From NCBI GenBank assembly GCA_964291465.2, contig OZ219934.1, positions 1-64,000 of the forward strand: DNA of 64,000 nt, in the 5' to 3' direction. The notes beneath the pieces were generated by a model. The model did no database searches. It was not told where the DNA came from and worked only from the letters and a program-made list of their open reading frames with translations. Source of the stretch: JAGWBJ01 sp964291465. GTDB taxonomy: Bacteria; Chloroflexota; Dehalococcoidia; Lucifugimonadales; JAGWBF01. A program made the position numbers and the translations under genes. Below are positions 47,929 through 57,458 of the stretch, piece after piece (positions within the stretch are counted from its first letter, which is position 1; every line of letters begins with the position of its first letter).

Positions 47929-47962
47929 CTTAACATTTCCTTAAGAGGCCCCTGGCTACAAT
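47929..47962 (+). promoter_or_regulatory. Two-component promoter with PhoB-like direct repeats
   Basis: CTTAACA (47929-47935), four bases, then CTTAAGA (47940-47946) form direct repeats with an 11-bp period, the spacing of PhoB/PhoP boxes, followed by TACAAT (47957-47962) as -10. The repeats occupy the -35 region, as in class II activation by OmpR/PhoB-type regulators such as the protein encoded downstream. Confidence 0.6.
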
Positions 47963-48004
47963 TACCAGAGGGGCGGTGCAAGAGGGCCGGCGGGAGGTCA
48001 GGCC

Positions 48005-48700
<696 letters not shown>

Positions 48701-48704
48701 GCCG

Positions 48705-50060
48705 TTGCTGTACAGCATCCGCTGGCGGCTCCTCCTCAGCTTTCTGCTGGTCATAGCAGTGACCCTGGGCATGGCAGCCCTCTTCGTCAGCCAGGCCGCC
48801 AGCGCGGAGCTGGAGCGGTTCCAGACACAGAACGATGCCATCCGGTCCGAGCGGCTCAGGGCCATGCTGGCGGAGCAGTACGCCGAGCACCAGAGGTGGC
48901 ACGCCGCCCAGGAGATACTGGAGGGGATCGGTCAGATCTACTCCCAGCGGGTGGTGGTGGTCAACAACAGGGGCCAGGTGGTGGGCGACTCCCGCCGGAC
49001 CCTCATGGGCCGGGTGATCCTGCCCCACATCGGAAGCGAGCTGGAGCTGACCGTGATGGGGCCCGGGGGCAACATGGGCACCATGCTGGTCAACCCGGAC
49101 CCGCTGCCCGGCGACACCCAGGCGCCGCTGCCCGAGGCCAACCTGCCCTCCATCAACCGGTTCCTCATCTGGAGCGGGCTGCTGACCGTCGGCCTCGCCG
49201 CGGTCCTGACCTTCCTCCTGTCCAGGCGCATCCTCGCGCCGGTGGAGGGGCTCTCCCGGGCGGCCAAGGCCCTGGCCCGGGGCGAGTTCTCCCGGCGGGT
49301 ATCGGTCACCTCGAGGGACGAGGTGGGGGAGCTGGGCCGGACCTTCAACGCCATGGCCGCGGAGCTGGCCACCACCGAGGAGATGCGGCGCGGCATGGTG
49401 GCCGACGTGGCCCACGAGCTGCGCACCCCCCTCTCCAACATCAGGGGCTACCTGGAGGGCATCAGGGACGGCGTGGTATCCGCCAACCCCGGCACGCTGG
49501 CCTCCATGCACGAGGAGGTGCTGCTGCTGACCCGCCTCATAGACGACCTCCAGGAGCTGGCCCTGGCCGAGTCGGGACAGATGCACCTGTACCTCCAGCC
49601 CTGCGACCTGGCCGACCTCACCAGGCGAGCCGCCGCGGGAGTGCAGCCCAACGCGGAGTCCAAGGGGATCACCCTGACCACGGACATAGCCGGAGAGGCG
49701 CCCGTGAACGCCGACCCGGAGCGCATAGGCCAGGTGCTGCGGAACCTCCTGGCCAACGCGGTCAACTACACCGACTCCGGCGGCTCAGTAAGGGTGGTCC
49801 TTCGCCGCATGGAGGACCTCGCCCAGGTCCGCGTCGAGGACACGGGACCCGGCATCGCCGAAACGGACCTTCCCCACGTGTTCGAGCGTTTCTACAGGGT
49901 GGACAAGTCCAGGTCCCGCTCCACCGGCGGCGTCGGCCTTGGCCTGACCATCGCCAGGCGACTGGTGGATGCCCACGGCGGGAGCATGGCGGTCGAAAGC
50001 GCCGTCGGCGAGGGCAGCACCTTCAGCTTCACCCTGCCCCTGCACGAGACCCAGGCCTAA
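48705..50060 (+). CDS. Membrane sensor histidine kinase
   Basis: A 451-residue kinase with two transmembrane helices (about 8-28 and 154-174) flanking an extracytoplasmic sensor domain of about 125 residues. A HAMP domain (about 175-228) comes next, then HisKA with phosphorylated H237 in DVAHELRTPLSNIRGYLEG, and HATPase_c with the N box NLLANAVNYTDSGG, DTGPGI, FERFYRVD and GLGLTIAR. It starts at a TTG four bases after the regulator's stop. The sensor domain contains no recognised ligand motif. With the response regulator it forms a complete two-component pair. Confidence 0.92.
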   Translation: MLYSIRWRLLLSFLLVIAVTLGMAALFVSQAASAELERFQTQNDAIRSERLRAMLAEQYAEHQRWHAAQEILEGIGQIYSQRVVVVNNRGQVVGDSRRTLMGRVILPHIGSELELTVMGPGGNMGTMLVNPDPLPGDTQAPLPEANLPSINRFLIWSGLLTVGLAAVLTFLLSRRILAPVEGLSRAAKALARGEFSRRVSVTSRDEVGELGRTFNAMAAELATTEEMRRGMVADVAHELRTPLSNIRGYLEGIRDGVVSANPGTLASMHEEVLLLTRLIDDLQELALAESGQMHLYLQPCDLADLTRRAAAGVQPNAESKGITLTTDIAGEAPVNADPERIGQVLRNLLANAVNYTDSGGSVRVVLRRMEDLAQVRVEDTGPGIAETDLPHVFERFYRVDKSRSRSTGGVGLGLTIARRLVDAHGGSMAVESAVGEGSTFSFTLPLHETQA

Positions 50061-50127
50061 GACGCCCCAACAACCCTCGCCACCACCCACCCCGCGGCGC
50101 CCATGGGCGTGCTGTGACAACCTCCGC

Positions 50128-50157
50128 TTGACCGGTCCATCGGGCCGCGTATATATT
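50128..50157 (+). promoter_or_regulatory. sigma-70 promoter of the LLM oxidoreductase
   Basis: TTGACC (50128-50133), an 18-bp spacer and TATATT (50152-50157); a 16-bp spacer to TATATA (50150-50155) is equally possible. The predicted leader is about 46 nt. Confidence 0.68.
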
Positions 50158-50209
50158 CCCTCCATGATCCCCCCCTGCACGCGTACGACCCCATCCGAGC
50201 GGCCCTGAC

Positions 50210-51151
50210 GTGGCCGTGCCCGACCTCCGCTTCGGCGCCACCCTGGGCCTGGGCCTGGAAGAGACGGCCGCCGAGGCCCGCTGGCTGCAGGACCTGGGCT
50301 ACGACTACGTGGGCGCGGGCGAGCACTTCATGCGGGGAGACCCCCCGGGCCCCTCCGCGGCGGCCCTGTCGGTGCTGGGCGTGGCCGCCGGGGCCACCGA
50401 CCGGATACGCCTCGTCTCCTCGGTGGTGCTCCTGCCCTTCTACCACCCCACCGTGCTGGCCAAGCTGGCGACCACCGTCGACGTGGCCTCCAACGGCCGT
50501 CTCACCCTGGGAGTGGGCGTTGGAGGCGAGTTCCCGGTGGAGTTCGACGCCGCCGGGATCTCGGTGCGCCAACGGGGCAGCCGGAGCAACGAGTGCCTGG
50601 AGGTGCTTCGAGGGCTCTGGGCCGGGGAGCGGGTGACGTACCGGGGGCGCCATTTCCAGTTGGACGGCGTCGGCATCTCTCCGCCCCCGGCCCAGTCCCC
50701 CCATCCGCCCGTGTGGGTGGCCGGCCGCCGGGACGCCGCCATGCGGCGCGCCGCCCGGCTGGGGGACGGCTGGCTGCCCTACCTGTACAGCCCGGACAGG
50801 TACCGCCGCAGCGTAGACGCCATCGGCGAGATGGCCGCCGCCGAGGGCCGGGACCTGTCAGGCTTCCAGTGGGCCGACTTCCAGTTCATCTCCATTGCCG
50901 ACTCGGTGGAGGAGGCCGCCGAGAGCGCGGCCCGGTCCCTGGGCCTCCAGTACCGGTACTCGGGGGACTTCCGGGACATCGTGGGAAGGTACTGCGTCCT
51001 GGGCCCGCCCGAGGAGTGCGTCCGGCAGCTCCGCGAGTACGTGGACGCCGGGGCGCGCCACTTCATCCTGAGCTGGGCCTGCGGCCGCGAGGACCGGGCC
51101 CGGCACGCGGAGATTGCGGCCATGGAGATCATTCCCCGGCTCCGCGGATAG
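50210..51151 (+). CDS. LLM-class (F420/FMN) flavin-dependent oxidoreductase
   Basis: A 313-residue luciferase-like monooxygenase-fold protein. Supporting blocks: LRFGATLGLGLEETAAEARW, VGAGEHF, RLVSSVVLLPFYHPTVLAK, the glycine strand GRLTLGVGVGGEFPVEF, and PPVWVAGRRDAAMRRAARLG. It is typical of F420-dependent reductases or oxidases (TIGR03619-like), which are numerous in SAR202 and Actinomycetota. The start is a GTG with a weak ribosome site; another GTG two codons in is equally possible. The deacetylase gene follows 70 bp downstream. The substrate is unknown. Confidence 0.85.
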   Translation: MAVPDLRFGATLGLGLEETAAEARWLQDLGYDYVGAGEHFMRGDPPGPSAAALSVLGVAAGATDRIRLVSSVVLLPFYHPTVLAKLATTVDVASNGRLTLGVGVGGEFPVEFDAAGISVRQRGSRSNECLEVLRGLWAGERVTYRGRHFQLDGVGISPPPAQSPHPPVWVAGRRDAAMRRAARLGDGWLPYLYSPDRYRRSVDAIGEMAAAEGRDLSGFQWADFQFISIADSVEEAAESAARSLGLQYRYSGDFRDIVGRYCVLGPPEECVRQLREYVDAGARHFILSWACGREDRARHAEIAAMEIIPRLRG

Positions 51152-51221
51152 GCGGGACGGGCGGCGGGCGACGGTCCTTGGGGCAAGAGCCCACCCCCAC
51201 AGCAACAACCGGAGGTGCAAC

Positions 51222-52031
51222 ATGGCAGGAATCTGGCCCGGCGAGACCCAGTGCGTGGCGATGCTCAGCTTCGACGTGGACGGCGTGTCGTCGTGGATCC
51301 GGCGCAACCCCGACCACGCCAGGCTGCCCAGCCTCATGTCCATGGCGGAGTACGGGCCCAGCGTGGCCACCCCCCGCATACTGGACCTGCTGGACGACCA
51401 CGGGATCAAGGCCAGCTTCTACATCCCCGGCTACGTGGCCGAGACCCACCCCGACATGGTGAGGGACATCGCCCGGCGGGGCCACGAGATCGGCCACCAC
51501 GGGTACATGCACGAGCCCCCGGCCACCATGGACGCGAAGGAAGAGGAGGAGGTGCTGAAACGGGGCATCGGCATCCTGGAAGACCTGGTGGGGGAGCGGC
51601 CCACGGGATACCGCTCGCCGAGCTGGGAGCTGAGCGAGGTGTCGCTGGAGCTGCTGGCAGCCTACGGCTTCGCCTACGACACCAGCCTGATGGGGGACGA
51701 CGCGCCCTACACGGTCGACACCTCCAGGGGCCCCCTGGTGGAGATCCCCACGCACTGGATACTGGACGACGCACCCCACTTCGTGTACGCGCCGGCGGCC
51801 CAGCGCACCAGCCCCATGAAGAGCCCCAACGAGATCTACGATATCTGGGCCGCCGAGTTCGACGGCCTCTACAGGTACGGCAGGTCCTTCAACCTCACCA
51901 TGCACCCCCAGTTCATAGGCCGCCCGGGGAGGCTCCTCATGCTGGAGCGGCTCATCGCCTACATCCGCTCCCATCCCAACGTCCCATTCATGCGCCTGAC
52001 GGATGTGGCGCAGGTATGGGCGGGCCGCTAG
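51222..52031 (+). CDS. Polysaccharide deacetylase (NodB-fold)
   Basis: A 269-residue carbohydrate esterase of the NodB fold. The metal triad is Asp in MLSFDVDG and the two histidines of GHEIGHHGYMHE; the catalytic arginine region is TGYRSPSWELS, and the C-terminal motif is LTMHPQF. The Asp-Val-Asp variant and the lack of a signal peptide resemble cytoplasmic PuuE/allantoinase-like or peptidoglycan deacetylase relatives. GGAGG six bases before the ATG sets the start; earlier in-frame codons lie inside the LLM gene. It may be cotranscribed with the LLM oxidoreductase. Confidence 0.87.
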   Translation: MAGIWPGETQCVAMLSFDVDGVSSWIRRNPDHARLPSLMSMAEYGPSVATPRILDLLDDHGIKASFYIPGYVAETHPDMVRDIARRGHEIGHHGYMHEPPATMDAKEEEEVLKRGIGILEDLVGERPTGYRSPSWELSEVSLELLAAYGFAYDTSLMGDDAPYTVDTSRGPLVEIPTHWILDDAPHFVYAPAAQRTSPMKSPNEIYDIWAAEFDGLYRYGRSFNLTMHPQFIGRPGRLLMLERLIAYIRSHPNVPFMRLTDVAQVWAGR

Positions 52032-52172
52032 GACCCGCTGGTCCATTCCAGCCAGTCATTCGGGCCCCTGGGCCGCAATCCAGGGTCGGGGTGGGGAGCA
52101 CGTGGACTCTCCCGCACGCAGGTATGATGACGAGGGTTGCTGCGAGACATTCTCATGGCGACGACATGATGC

Positions 52173-52853
52173 GTGGGAAACTACCCAAGAGTCTCGACGA
52201 GGCGAATGATTCTCCCAAAGGGCCAGATGCAACGCGGCGCGACGATGGCCGGGGTCGTCCTGGCCCTGCTGGCCGCCGTCTTCCTGACGCTGCACCTCAC
52301 GCTGTCCGACGACCACGCCGGCAGGGCCGGGAGCCTGGCGGGGATCGTCCAGGCCGCCGTCACCGTTCTGGCCATCATCGGCGGCGGGGCCTTCGCCGCC
52401 TACAAGTGGCAGGTGTTCAGGGCCTACGCACCCCATCTGACCATCTCCCACAGGGTGTCCCACAGGCCCATCGGCGACAGCTACGTCCACATCGACGTGA
52501 CCGCGACCCTGCAGAACAGCTCCAAGGTGCGGATAGAGCTGCACGAGGGCTTCTTCCGCCTGCAGCAGATAGCGCCGATGTCCGACGAGGAGGTGGAGGC
52601 CCTGTACGCCCAGGTGTTCGTCGACCAGGAGCACGACTACCTCCAGTGGCCCACCGGCGACGAGGCCCGGCGCACCTGGGACAAGGACGAGCTGATCGTG
52701 GAGCCGGGCGAGGTCCATCGGGAGACCTTCGAGTTCATAGTCTCGAGGGAGGTCAGGGCGGTCATGGTCTATACGTACTTCTACAACCCCGGGGCCTCCC
52801 GGACTCTCGGATGGGGCACGGCCACGGTCCATGATATGATTGGGGTTAGCTGA
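52173..52853 (+). CDS. Membrane protein of unknown function
   Basis: A 226-residue protein with two transmembrane helices (about 26-45 and 57-78) near the N-terminus, followed by a soluble beta-rich domain of about 140 residues (LTISHRVSHRPIGDSYVHID, DVTATLQNSSKVRIELHEGF) with a conserved-looking W-P-T-G-D-E. The start is uncertain: GTG at 52173, ATG at 52206, 52227 or 52245 are all in frame and none has a strong ribosome site. A TATGAT -10-like box lies near 52122. I do not recognise a family. Confidence 0.65.
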   Translation: MGNYPRVSTRRMILPKGQMQRGATMAGVVLALLAAVFLTLHLTLSDDHAGRAGSLAGIVQAAVTVLAIIGGGAFAAYKWQVFRAYAPHLTISHRVSHRPIGDSYVHIDVTATLQNSSKVRIELHEGFFRLQQIAPMSDEEVEALYAQVFVDQEHDYLQWPTGDEARRTWDKDELIVEPGEVHRETFEFIVSREVRAVMVYTYFYNPGASRTLGWGTATVHDMIGVS

Positions 52854-52877
52854 TACGCCGCCGTTACGGGGGGTTGC

Positions 52878-53093
52878 ATGCCGTCCAAGGACGCCAACGA
52901 CACGAGAGAAGTGACGAGAGGAATGGAGCCAAGAGTAGCGCCTTCGAGGCTTGTGGACTCCGACACCCCGCCCGGAGAGGCCCCCGGGGCGGCCAAGGTG
53001 GAGGTCCACGGGTCGGGGCCGAGGATGGCCCCTCCCAAGCCCCAGGGGTCGCGCAAGCCGCCGGGCCACAGGCTGCCCGGGAAGCCGGAGTAG
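52878..53093 (+). CDS. Small proline-rich hypothetical protein
   Basis: A 71-residue frame beginning MPSKDANDTREVTRGMEPRV and ending in a proline/glycine/lysine-rich, probably disordered tail. GGGGGG lies about six bases before the ATG, and a TATGAT -10-like box precedes it in the end of the upstream gene. In GC-rich DNA a frame of this length may be chance; the composition is low complexity. I do not recognise it. Confidence 0.35.
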   Translation: MPSKDANDTREVTRGMEPRVAPSRLVDSDTPPGEAPGAAKVEVHGSGPRMAPPKPQGSRKPPGHRLPGKPE

Positions 53094-53103
53094 GCCCTTC
53101 CTC

Positions 53104-54561
53104 CTAGCCCCGCAGGTCCGGCTGCCTGGCGGCCCGGACCTCGTCCAGACGCGACACCGGCGTGGTGTGGGGCGCCCCAGTCACCAAGCCCGGGTCCTCG
53201 GTGACCTCCCGGTCGATGGCCCTCATGGCCTCGATGAAGGCGTCCAGGGTCTCCCGGCTCTCGGTCTCGGTGGGCTCTATCATCAGCGTCTCGTCCACGA
53301 TGAGGGGGAAGTACATGGTCGGCGCGTGGACGCCGTAGTCCAGGAGCCGCTTGGCTATGTCCAGCCCCCGGGCGCCCCTGGCCTTCTGGTCCCTGGCCGA
53401 CACCACGACCTCGTGCATGCAGCGGCGGTCGTAGGGCACATGGTAGGTGCCCCGCAGGCCCTGCAGCAGGTAGTTGGCGTTCAGCACCGCGTTGCCGCTC
53501 ACCTCGGTCAGCCCCGTGTTGCCCATGCTGCGTATGTAGGTGTAGGCCCGCACCAGCACGCCGAAGTTGCCCTGGAACCCCGACACCCGCCCTATGGACT
53601 TGGATGGCTCGACCAGGGAGAAGGTCTCCCGGCCGTCGGAGTCGGACCGCTCCACCACCGGGGCAGGCAGGTAGGGGGTCAGCTCCTCGCTGGCACACAC
53701 CGGCCCGGCCCCGGGGCCCCCGCCCCCGTGGGGCGTGGTGAATGTCTTGTGCAGGTTCAGGTGGACCACGTCGAACCCCAGGTCGGCGGGCTTGGCCCGC
53801 CCCAGCAGGGCGTTCATGTTGGCCCCGTCGCCGTACACCAGGCCGCCGGCCCGGTGGACCGTGTCGCACAGCTCCTGGATGTTGGTGTTGAACAGGCCCA
53901 GGGTGTTGGGCTGGGTTATCATCAGGCCCGCCAGCCGCGAGTCGGCCACGGCCGCCAGCGCCTCCCTGTCCATGTTGCCGCTGGAGTCCGAGGGTATGGT
54001 CACCACCTGGAACCCGGCCATGGCCGCCGACGCCGGGTTGGTGCCGTGGGCGCTGTCGGGGATGGCCACGGTTGTACGCTGGGTCTCCCCCCGGTCCAGC
54101 AGCGCCGCCCGGATCATCAGCATGCCGCAGAACTCCCCCTGGGCCCCGGCCAGGGGCGACAGGCCGACTGCATTGGTGCCGGTGATCTCCGCCAGGTACC
54201 CCTGCAGGGTGTGGAGCAGCTTCAGGGCTCCCTGCACCGTCTCGGGGGGCTGGCGGGGGTGCAAGCCCGCGAACCCGGGGAGGAACGCCATCTCGTCGTT
54301 CACCTTGGGGTTGTACTTCATCGTACAGCTCCCCAGGGGATAGAAGTTGGTGTCGATGGAGAAGTTCAGGTGGCTGAGGAGGGTGAAGTATCGGACGACC
54401 TGGGGCTCGGTCACCTCGGGCATCCTCAGCTCGTCCCGCAGGAGGGCGGCGTCCAGGGCCGGCTGGGATGGAACGTCCAGGGAGGGCAGGTTGGCCCCCA
54501 CCCTGCCCGGCACGCTGCGCTCCATCAGGGTGCGGCGGTCCATGCCGTCGCTGCGCGTCAT
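53104..54561 (-). CDS. gcvPB: Glycine dehydrogenase (decarboxylating) subunit 2
   Basis: The 485-residue beta subunit of the two-chain P-protein. It carries the PLP lysine K272 in VHLNLHKTFTTPHGGGGPG and the block DSAHGTNPASAAMAGFQVV. It decarboxylates glycine and passes the aminomethyl group to the lipoyl arm of GcvH. Its ATG overlaps the stop of gcvPA by four bases (ATGA), giving 1:1 translation. It is the last gene of gcvT-H-PA-PB. The frame is open far upstream inside gcvPA as an overlap shadow, not as an extension. Confidence 0.96.
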   Translation of the reverse strand: MTRSDGMDRRTLMERSVPGRVGANLPSLDVPSQPALDAALLRDELRMPEVTEPQVVRYFTLLSHLNFSIDTNFYPLGSCTMKYNPKVNDEMAFLPGFAGLHPRQPPETVQGALKLLHTLQGYLAEITGTNAVGLSPLAGAQGEFCGMLMIRAALLDRGETQRTTVAIPDSAHGTNPASAAMAGFQVVTIPSDSSGNMDREALAAVADSRLAGLMITQPNTLGLFNTNIQELCDTVHRAGGLVYGDGANMNALLGRAKPADLGFDVVHLNLHKTFTTPHGGGGPGAGPVCASEELTPYLPAPVVERSDSDGRETFSLVEPSKSIGRVSGFQGNFGVLVRAYTYIRSMGNTGLTEVSGNAVLNANYLLQGLRGTYHVPYDRRCMHEVVVSARDQKARGARGLDIAKRLLDYGVHAPTMYFPLIVDETLMIEPTETESRETLDAFIEAMRAIDREVTEDPGLVTGAPHTTPVSRLDEVRAARQPDLRG

Positions 54562-55901
54562 TGCCCGGCCCCCGCGGCCAACGCCGACGCCAACTCCTCG
54601 ATGTCCCCGCGGCTGTTCATCTCGGTGACGCACAGGACCATGCCGTTGGGGACCCTGTCGCTCACGTCGAGGCCGCCTATGATGTTGCGCTCCAGGAGCC
54701 CCCGGTTGATCTCGGCGGGCGGCGCCGGGCACTGGACGGTGAACTCGTTGAAGAAGGGCGCGTCCATGGGGAGGCTGAACCCCGGTATCTTCTCGATCAG
54801 CGAGGCCGCGTAGTGGGCCTTGTGGTAGGACAGCTCCGCCACGCGGCGCAGTCCCGCCTTGCCCAGGGCCGCCATGTACACCGTCGCGGCCAGGGTCATC
54901 AGCGCCTCGTTGGTGCAGATGTTGCTGGTGGCCCGCTCCCTTCTTATGTGCTGCTCCCTGGTGCTCAGGGTGAGCACGTAGCCCGTCCTGCCCTCGCTGT
55001 CGACGGTCTTGCCGGCGATGCGGCCCGGCATCTGGCGGATGTTTCTCTGGCGGGCGGTGAACAGGCCCAGGTAGGGGCCGCCGTAGCTCGGGGGTATGCC
55101 CAGGGCCTGACCCTCGCCAGTCACGATGTCCGCCCCGTAGTCGCCCGGGGGCTTCAGCATGCCCATGGCCACCGGGTTGGCGGACACGGCCAGCAGCGCG
55201 CCCTTCCCGTGGGCCTGGGCTTCGATGCGGGCCAGGTCGTGGAGGCATCCGAAGAAGTTGGGGTACTGGACCATGACGCAGGCCGTCTCGTCGGTCACAT
55301 CCAGGGCTGCTGGGTCGGTCTCGGTGACGTCGACGCCCAGTCCCTGGGTGTACGCCCGGACCACCTGCCGGTACGAGGGGGATACCGTGTCCAGGATGAC
55401 GACCTTGTTGCGCCCCGTCACGCGGCACGCCATCAGCGCCGCCTCGGCCAGGGCCGACGCACCGTCGTACATCCCGGCGTCGGATACCTCCATCCCGAAG
55501 AGGCTGCATATCATCGTCTGGAAGTCGTACGTGACCTGCAGCGTCCCCTGGCTGACCTCCGGCTGGTAGGGAGTGTACGCCGTCAGGAACTCCCCGCGGG
55601 TGATGATGGCCCTCACGATGCTGGGGCTGAAGTGGTTGTAGGCGCCGCCGCCCAGGAAGGACACAGAGCCAGCCAGGCTCCGGTTGGAGTCCGCCATGGA
55701 CTGGAGCTCCCGCTTGAGCTCCAGCTCCGAGAGGGGCGCGGGGATGTCGAGGGCGGGGTTGCGCACGCTGGCCGGTATGTCCTGGAACAGGTCGTCGACG
55801 GAGGCCGCGCCCACCGCCTCCAGCATGCGGGCGCGGTCGTCCAGCGTGTTGGGTATGTAGTGGAAGGCGCGGTCCGGGGCGTTGGGCGGCTCTCGTGTCA
55901 T
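54558..55901 (-). CDS. gcvPA: Glycine dehydrogenase (decarboxylating) subunit 1
   Basis: The 447-residue alpha subunit of the P-protein, an inactive-lysine half of the homodimer-derived fold. Matches: HYIPNTLDDRARMLEAVGAA at the N-terminus, FLGGGAYNHFSPSIVR, AYTPYQPEVSQGTLQ, and GPYLGLFTARQRNIRQMPGR. It works with GcvPB to bind and decarboxylate glycine. It starts 57 bp after gcvH with no clear ribosome site and overlaps gcvPB by four bases. The two-subunit P-protein is typical of many Chloroflexota, Firmicutes and archaea. Confidence 0.96.
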   Translation of the reverse strand: MTREPPNAPDRAFHYIPNTLDDRARMLEAVGAASVDDLFQDIPASVRNPALDIPAPLSELELKRELQSMADSNRSLAGSVSFLGGGAYNHFSPSIVRAIITRGEFLTAYTPYQPEVSQGTLQVTYDFQTMICSLFGMEVSDAGMYDGASALAEAALMACRVTGRNKVVILDTVSPSYRQVVRAYTQGLGVDVTETDPAALDVTDETACVMVQYPNFFGCLHDLARIEAQAHGKGALLAVSANPVAMGMLKPPGDYGADIVTGEGQALGIPPSYGGPYLGLFTARQRNIRQMPGRIAGKTVDSEGRTGYVLTLSTREQHIRRERATSNICTNEALMTLAATVYMAALGKAGLRRVAELSYHKAHYAASLIEKIPGFSLPMDAPFFNEFTVQCPAPPAEINRGLLERNIIGGLDVSDRVPNGMVLCVTEMNSRGDIEELASALAAGAGQ

Positions 55902-55958
55902 GGAGCGGCTCGGCAGTTCATGTGTGGAGCCCCGGGAGTCCGCCCGCCCCGGCCCACC

Positions 55959-56348
55959 TTAGTGGGAGGTCTCTTCCAAAAACGCCGAGTACTCCTCGGC
56001 GCTCAGGAGGCGTTCCAGCTCGGCGGCGTCCTCCAGCCTCATCCGCAGGAGCCACCCCTTGCCGCTGGGGTCCTCGTTGACCAGCTCAGGGTGGTCGATG
56101 GCCTCCTGGTTCACGTCCACCACCTCGCCGGTCACCGGGGAGAACAGGTCCGAGACCGCCTTCACCGACTCGATCTCGCCCAGCTTGGCGAACTGCTCCA
56201 GCCGGGCGCCCGCCGCTGGAAGGTCAAGGTACACCACGTCCCCGAGCTGGTCCTGGGCGTAGTGGGTGATTCCCACCAGGGCGTCGGAGCCCTCCTCCGG
56301 CTTCACCCACTCGTGCTCTTTGGTATACCTGCGGTCGTCGGGTATCAT
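55959..56348 (-). CDS. gcvH: Glycine cleavage system H protein
   Basis: A 129-residue lipoyl carrier. The lipoylated lysine is K63 in LGEIESVKAVSDLFSP, and the block TGEVVDVNQEA completes the hammerhead. GDVVYLDLPAAG is the paired strand. It shuttles the aminomethyl group from the P-protein to GcvT. The ATG overlaps the gcvT stop by four bases (ATGA). A lipoyl synthase or ligase gene is not seen in the window. Confidence 0.96.
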   Translation of the reverse strand: MIPDDRRYTKEHEWVKPEEGSDALVGITHYAQDQLGDVVYLDLPAAGARLEQFAKLGEIESVKAVSDLFSPVTGEVVDVNQEAIDHPELVNEDPSGKGWLLRMRLEDAAELERLLSAEEYSAFLEETSH

Positions 56349-57442
56349 GCGCTGGACTCTCTGGTGTAGAAGGGCAGGGAAACGACCTCGGCTTCGGCGA
56401 GTCTACCGCGGATGTCTATCTGGAGCGGGCTTCCGGCTCCCGCGAATCCACTGAGAACATAGCCCATCGCAACGACTCTGTCAAGGGTCGGAGACTGGGT
56501 GCCGCTGGTCACGGTCCCCACCTGGTCGCCGCCACTGAGGATCGGATAGCCGTGCCTGGCCAGGCTTCGTCCCTGGACGTTCAGCCCCACCAGCCGCCTG
56601 GGAGGGCCCTCCTCGTTCTGCCTCCGGAGGACCTCCGCCCCGACGAACTCCTTGTCCAGCCGGACGAAGCGCTCCAGGCCCGCCTCGATGGGCGTCGTGG
56701 TGGTGTCTATGTCGTTGCCGTGGAGGCTCAGCCCCGCCTCCAGCCGGAGCACGTCCCGGGCGCCGAGGCCGCAGGGAGCGCCCCCGGCCTCCATGAGCGC
56801 CCGCCAGACGTGGGCTGCGTCCGCGGCTTCGACGATCAGCTCGAAGCCGTCCTCCCCGGTGTACCCGGTGCGCCCCACGAAGGCCGGCCGCGACGCCACA
56901 ATCCCCTCGGTGTAGGAGAAGAAGCGCATCCGCGACGTATCCACGTCGCCGGCCGCCTCCAGCAGCCCAGGGGTGGCGGGCCCCTGGAGGGCGATCATGG
57001 CCGTGGCCTGGGTGCGGTCCTCGATGGACACGCCCGGGAACTTCTCCTGGGCCCAGCGGCGCATCCACGGCACCACGTACTGCCGGTTGGAGGCGTTGCA
57101 GACCAGCAGGTACCGCTCCTCGTCCACCCGGTAGTAGACCGTGTCGTCGATGATGCCGCCCTCCTCGTTGCAGATGAGGGCGTAGCGGGCCCTGCCCTGG
57201 CGCAGGTTGGAGGCGGTGTGGGTGACGACCCAGTCCAGGAAGGCGGGGGCGTCGGGGCCCGATATCCCCAGGCGTCCCATGTGGGAAACGTCGAAGAGCC
57301 CCGCCCTGGAGCGCACCGCCCGGGTCTCGGCCAGGATGCCGGTGTACTGCACCGGCATGTCCCAACCGGCAAAGGGGACCATCCTCGCGTTCAGCGACGT
57401 GTGCGTACCGTGAAGGGGCGTCCTATTGAGCTGTTCGGCCAA
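56345..57442 (-). CDS. gcvT: Aminomethyltransferase, glycine cleavage T protein
   Basis: A 365-residue T protein: FAGWDMPVQYTGILAETRAV with the folate-binding aspartate region, SRAGLFDVSHMGRL, GYTGEDGFELIVEA, and a C-terminal GTVTSGTQSPTLDRVVAMGY. It transfers the methylene to tetrahydrofolate and releases ammonia. The start is a TTG seven bases after AGGAG. It begins 16 bp after the end of the frameshifted ABC exporter, so the gcv genes may be transcribed with it; no promoter or glycine riboswitch is visible in the gap. Confidence 0.96.
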   Translation of the reverse strand: MAEQLNRTPLHGTHTSLNARMVPFAGWDMPVQYTGILAETRAVRSRAGLFDVSHMGRLGISGPDAPAFLDWVVTHTASNLRQGRARYALICNEEGGIIDDTVYYRVDEERYLLVCNASNRQYVVPWMRRWAQEKFPGVSIEDRTQATAMIALQGPATPGLLEAAGDVDTSRMRFFSYTEGIVASRPAFVGRTGYTGEDGFELIVEAADAAHVWRALMEAGGAPCGLGARDVLRLEAGLSLHGNDIDTTTTPIEAGLERFVRLDKEFVGAEVLRRQNEEGPPRRLVGLNVQGRSLARHGYPILSGGDQVGTVTSGTQSPTLDRVVAMGYVLSGFAGAGSPLQIDIRGRLAEAEVVSLPFYTRESSA

Positions 57443-57458
57443 GACTCGGCTCCTGCAA

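Larger units (their letters stand above)
47578..48004. other. Intergenic tract with tandem hairpin repeats and regulatory sites
   Basis: This 427-bp region between the small unknown gene and the response regulator contains a T-rich pyrimidine stretch (47641-47680), two tandem hairpin units (47681-47776), and the two-component promoter with 11-bp-spaced direct repeats (47929-47962). I see no gene in it; frames crossing it follow the repeats. Confidence 0.65.

Noticed and set aside
53104..55509. 801-residue protein from one frame over gcvPB and part of gcvPA
   Set aside because: The first 316 residues are out-of-frame shadow of gcvPA; the real start is the ATGA overlap at 54561.
57443..57458. 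Glycine riboswitch before gcvT
   Set aside because: Only 16 bp separate the ABC gene and gcvT, too short for an aptamer; none was recognised upstream of the exporter either.
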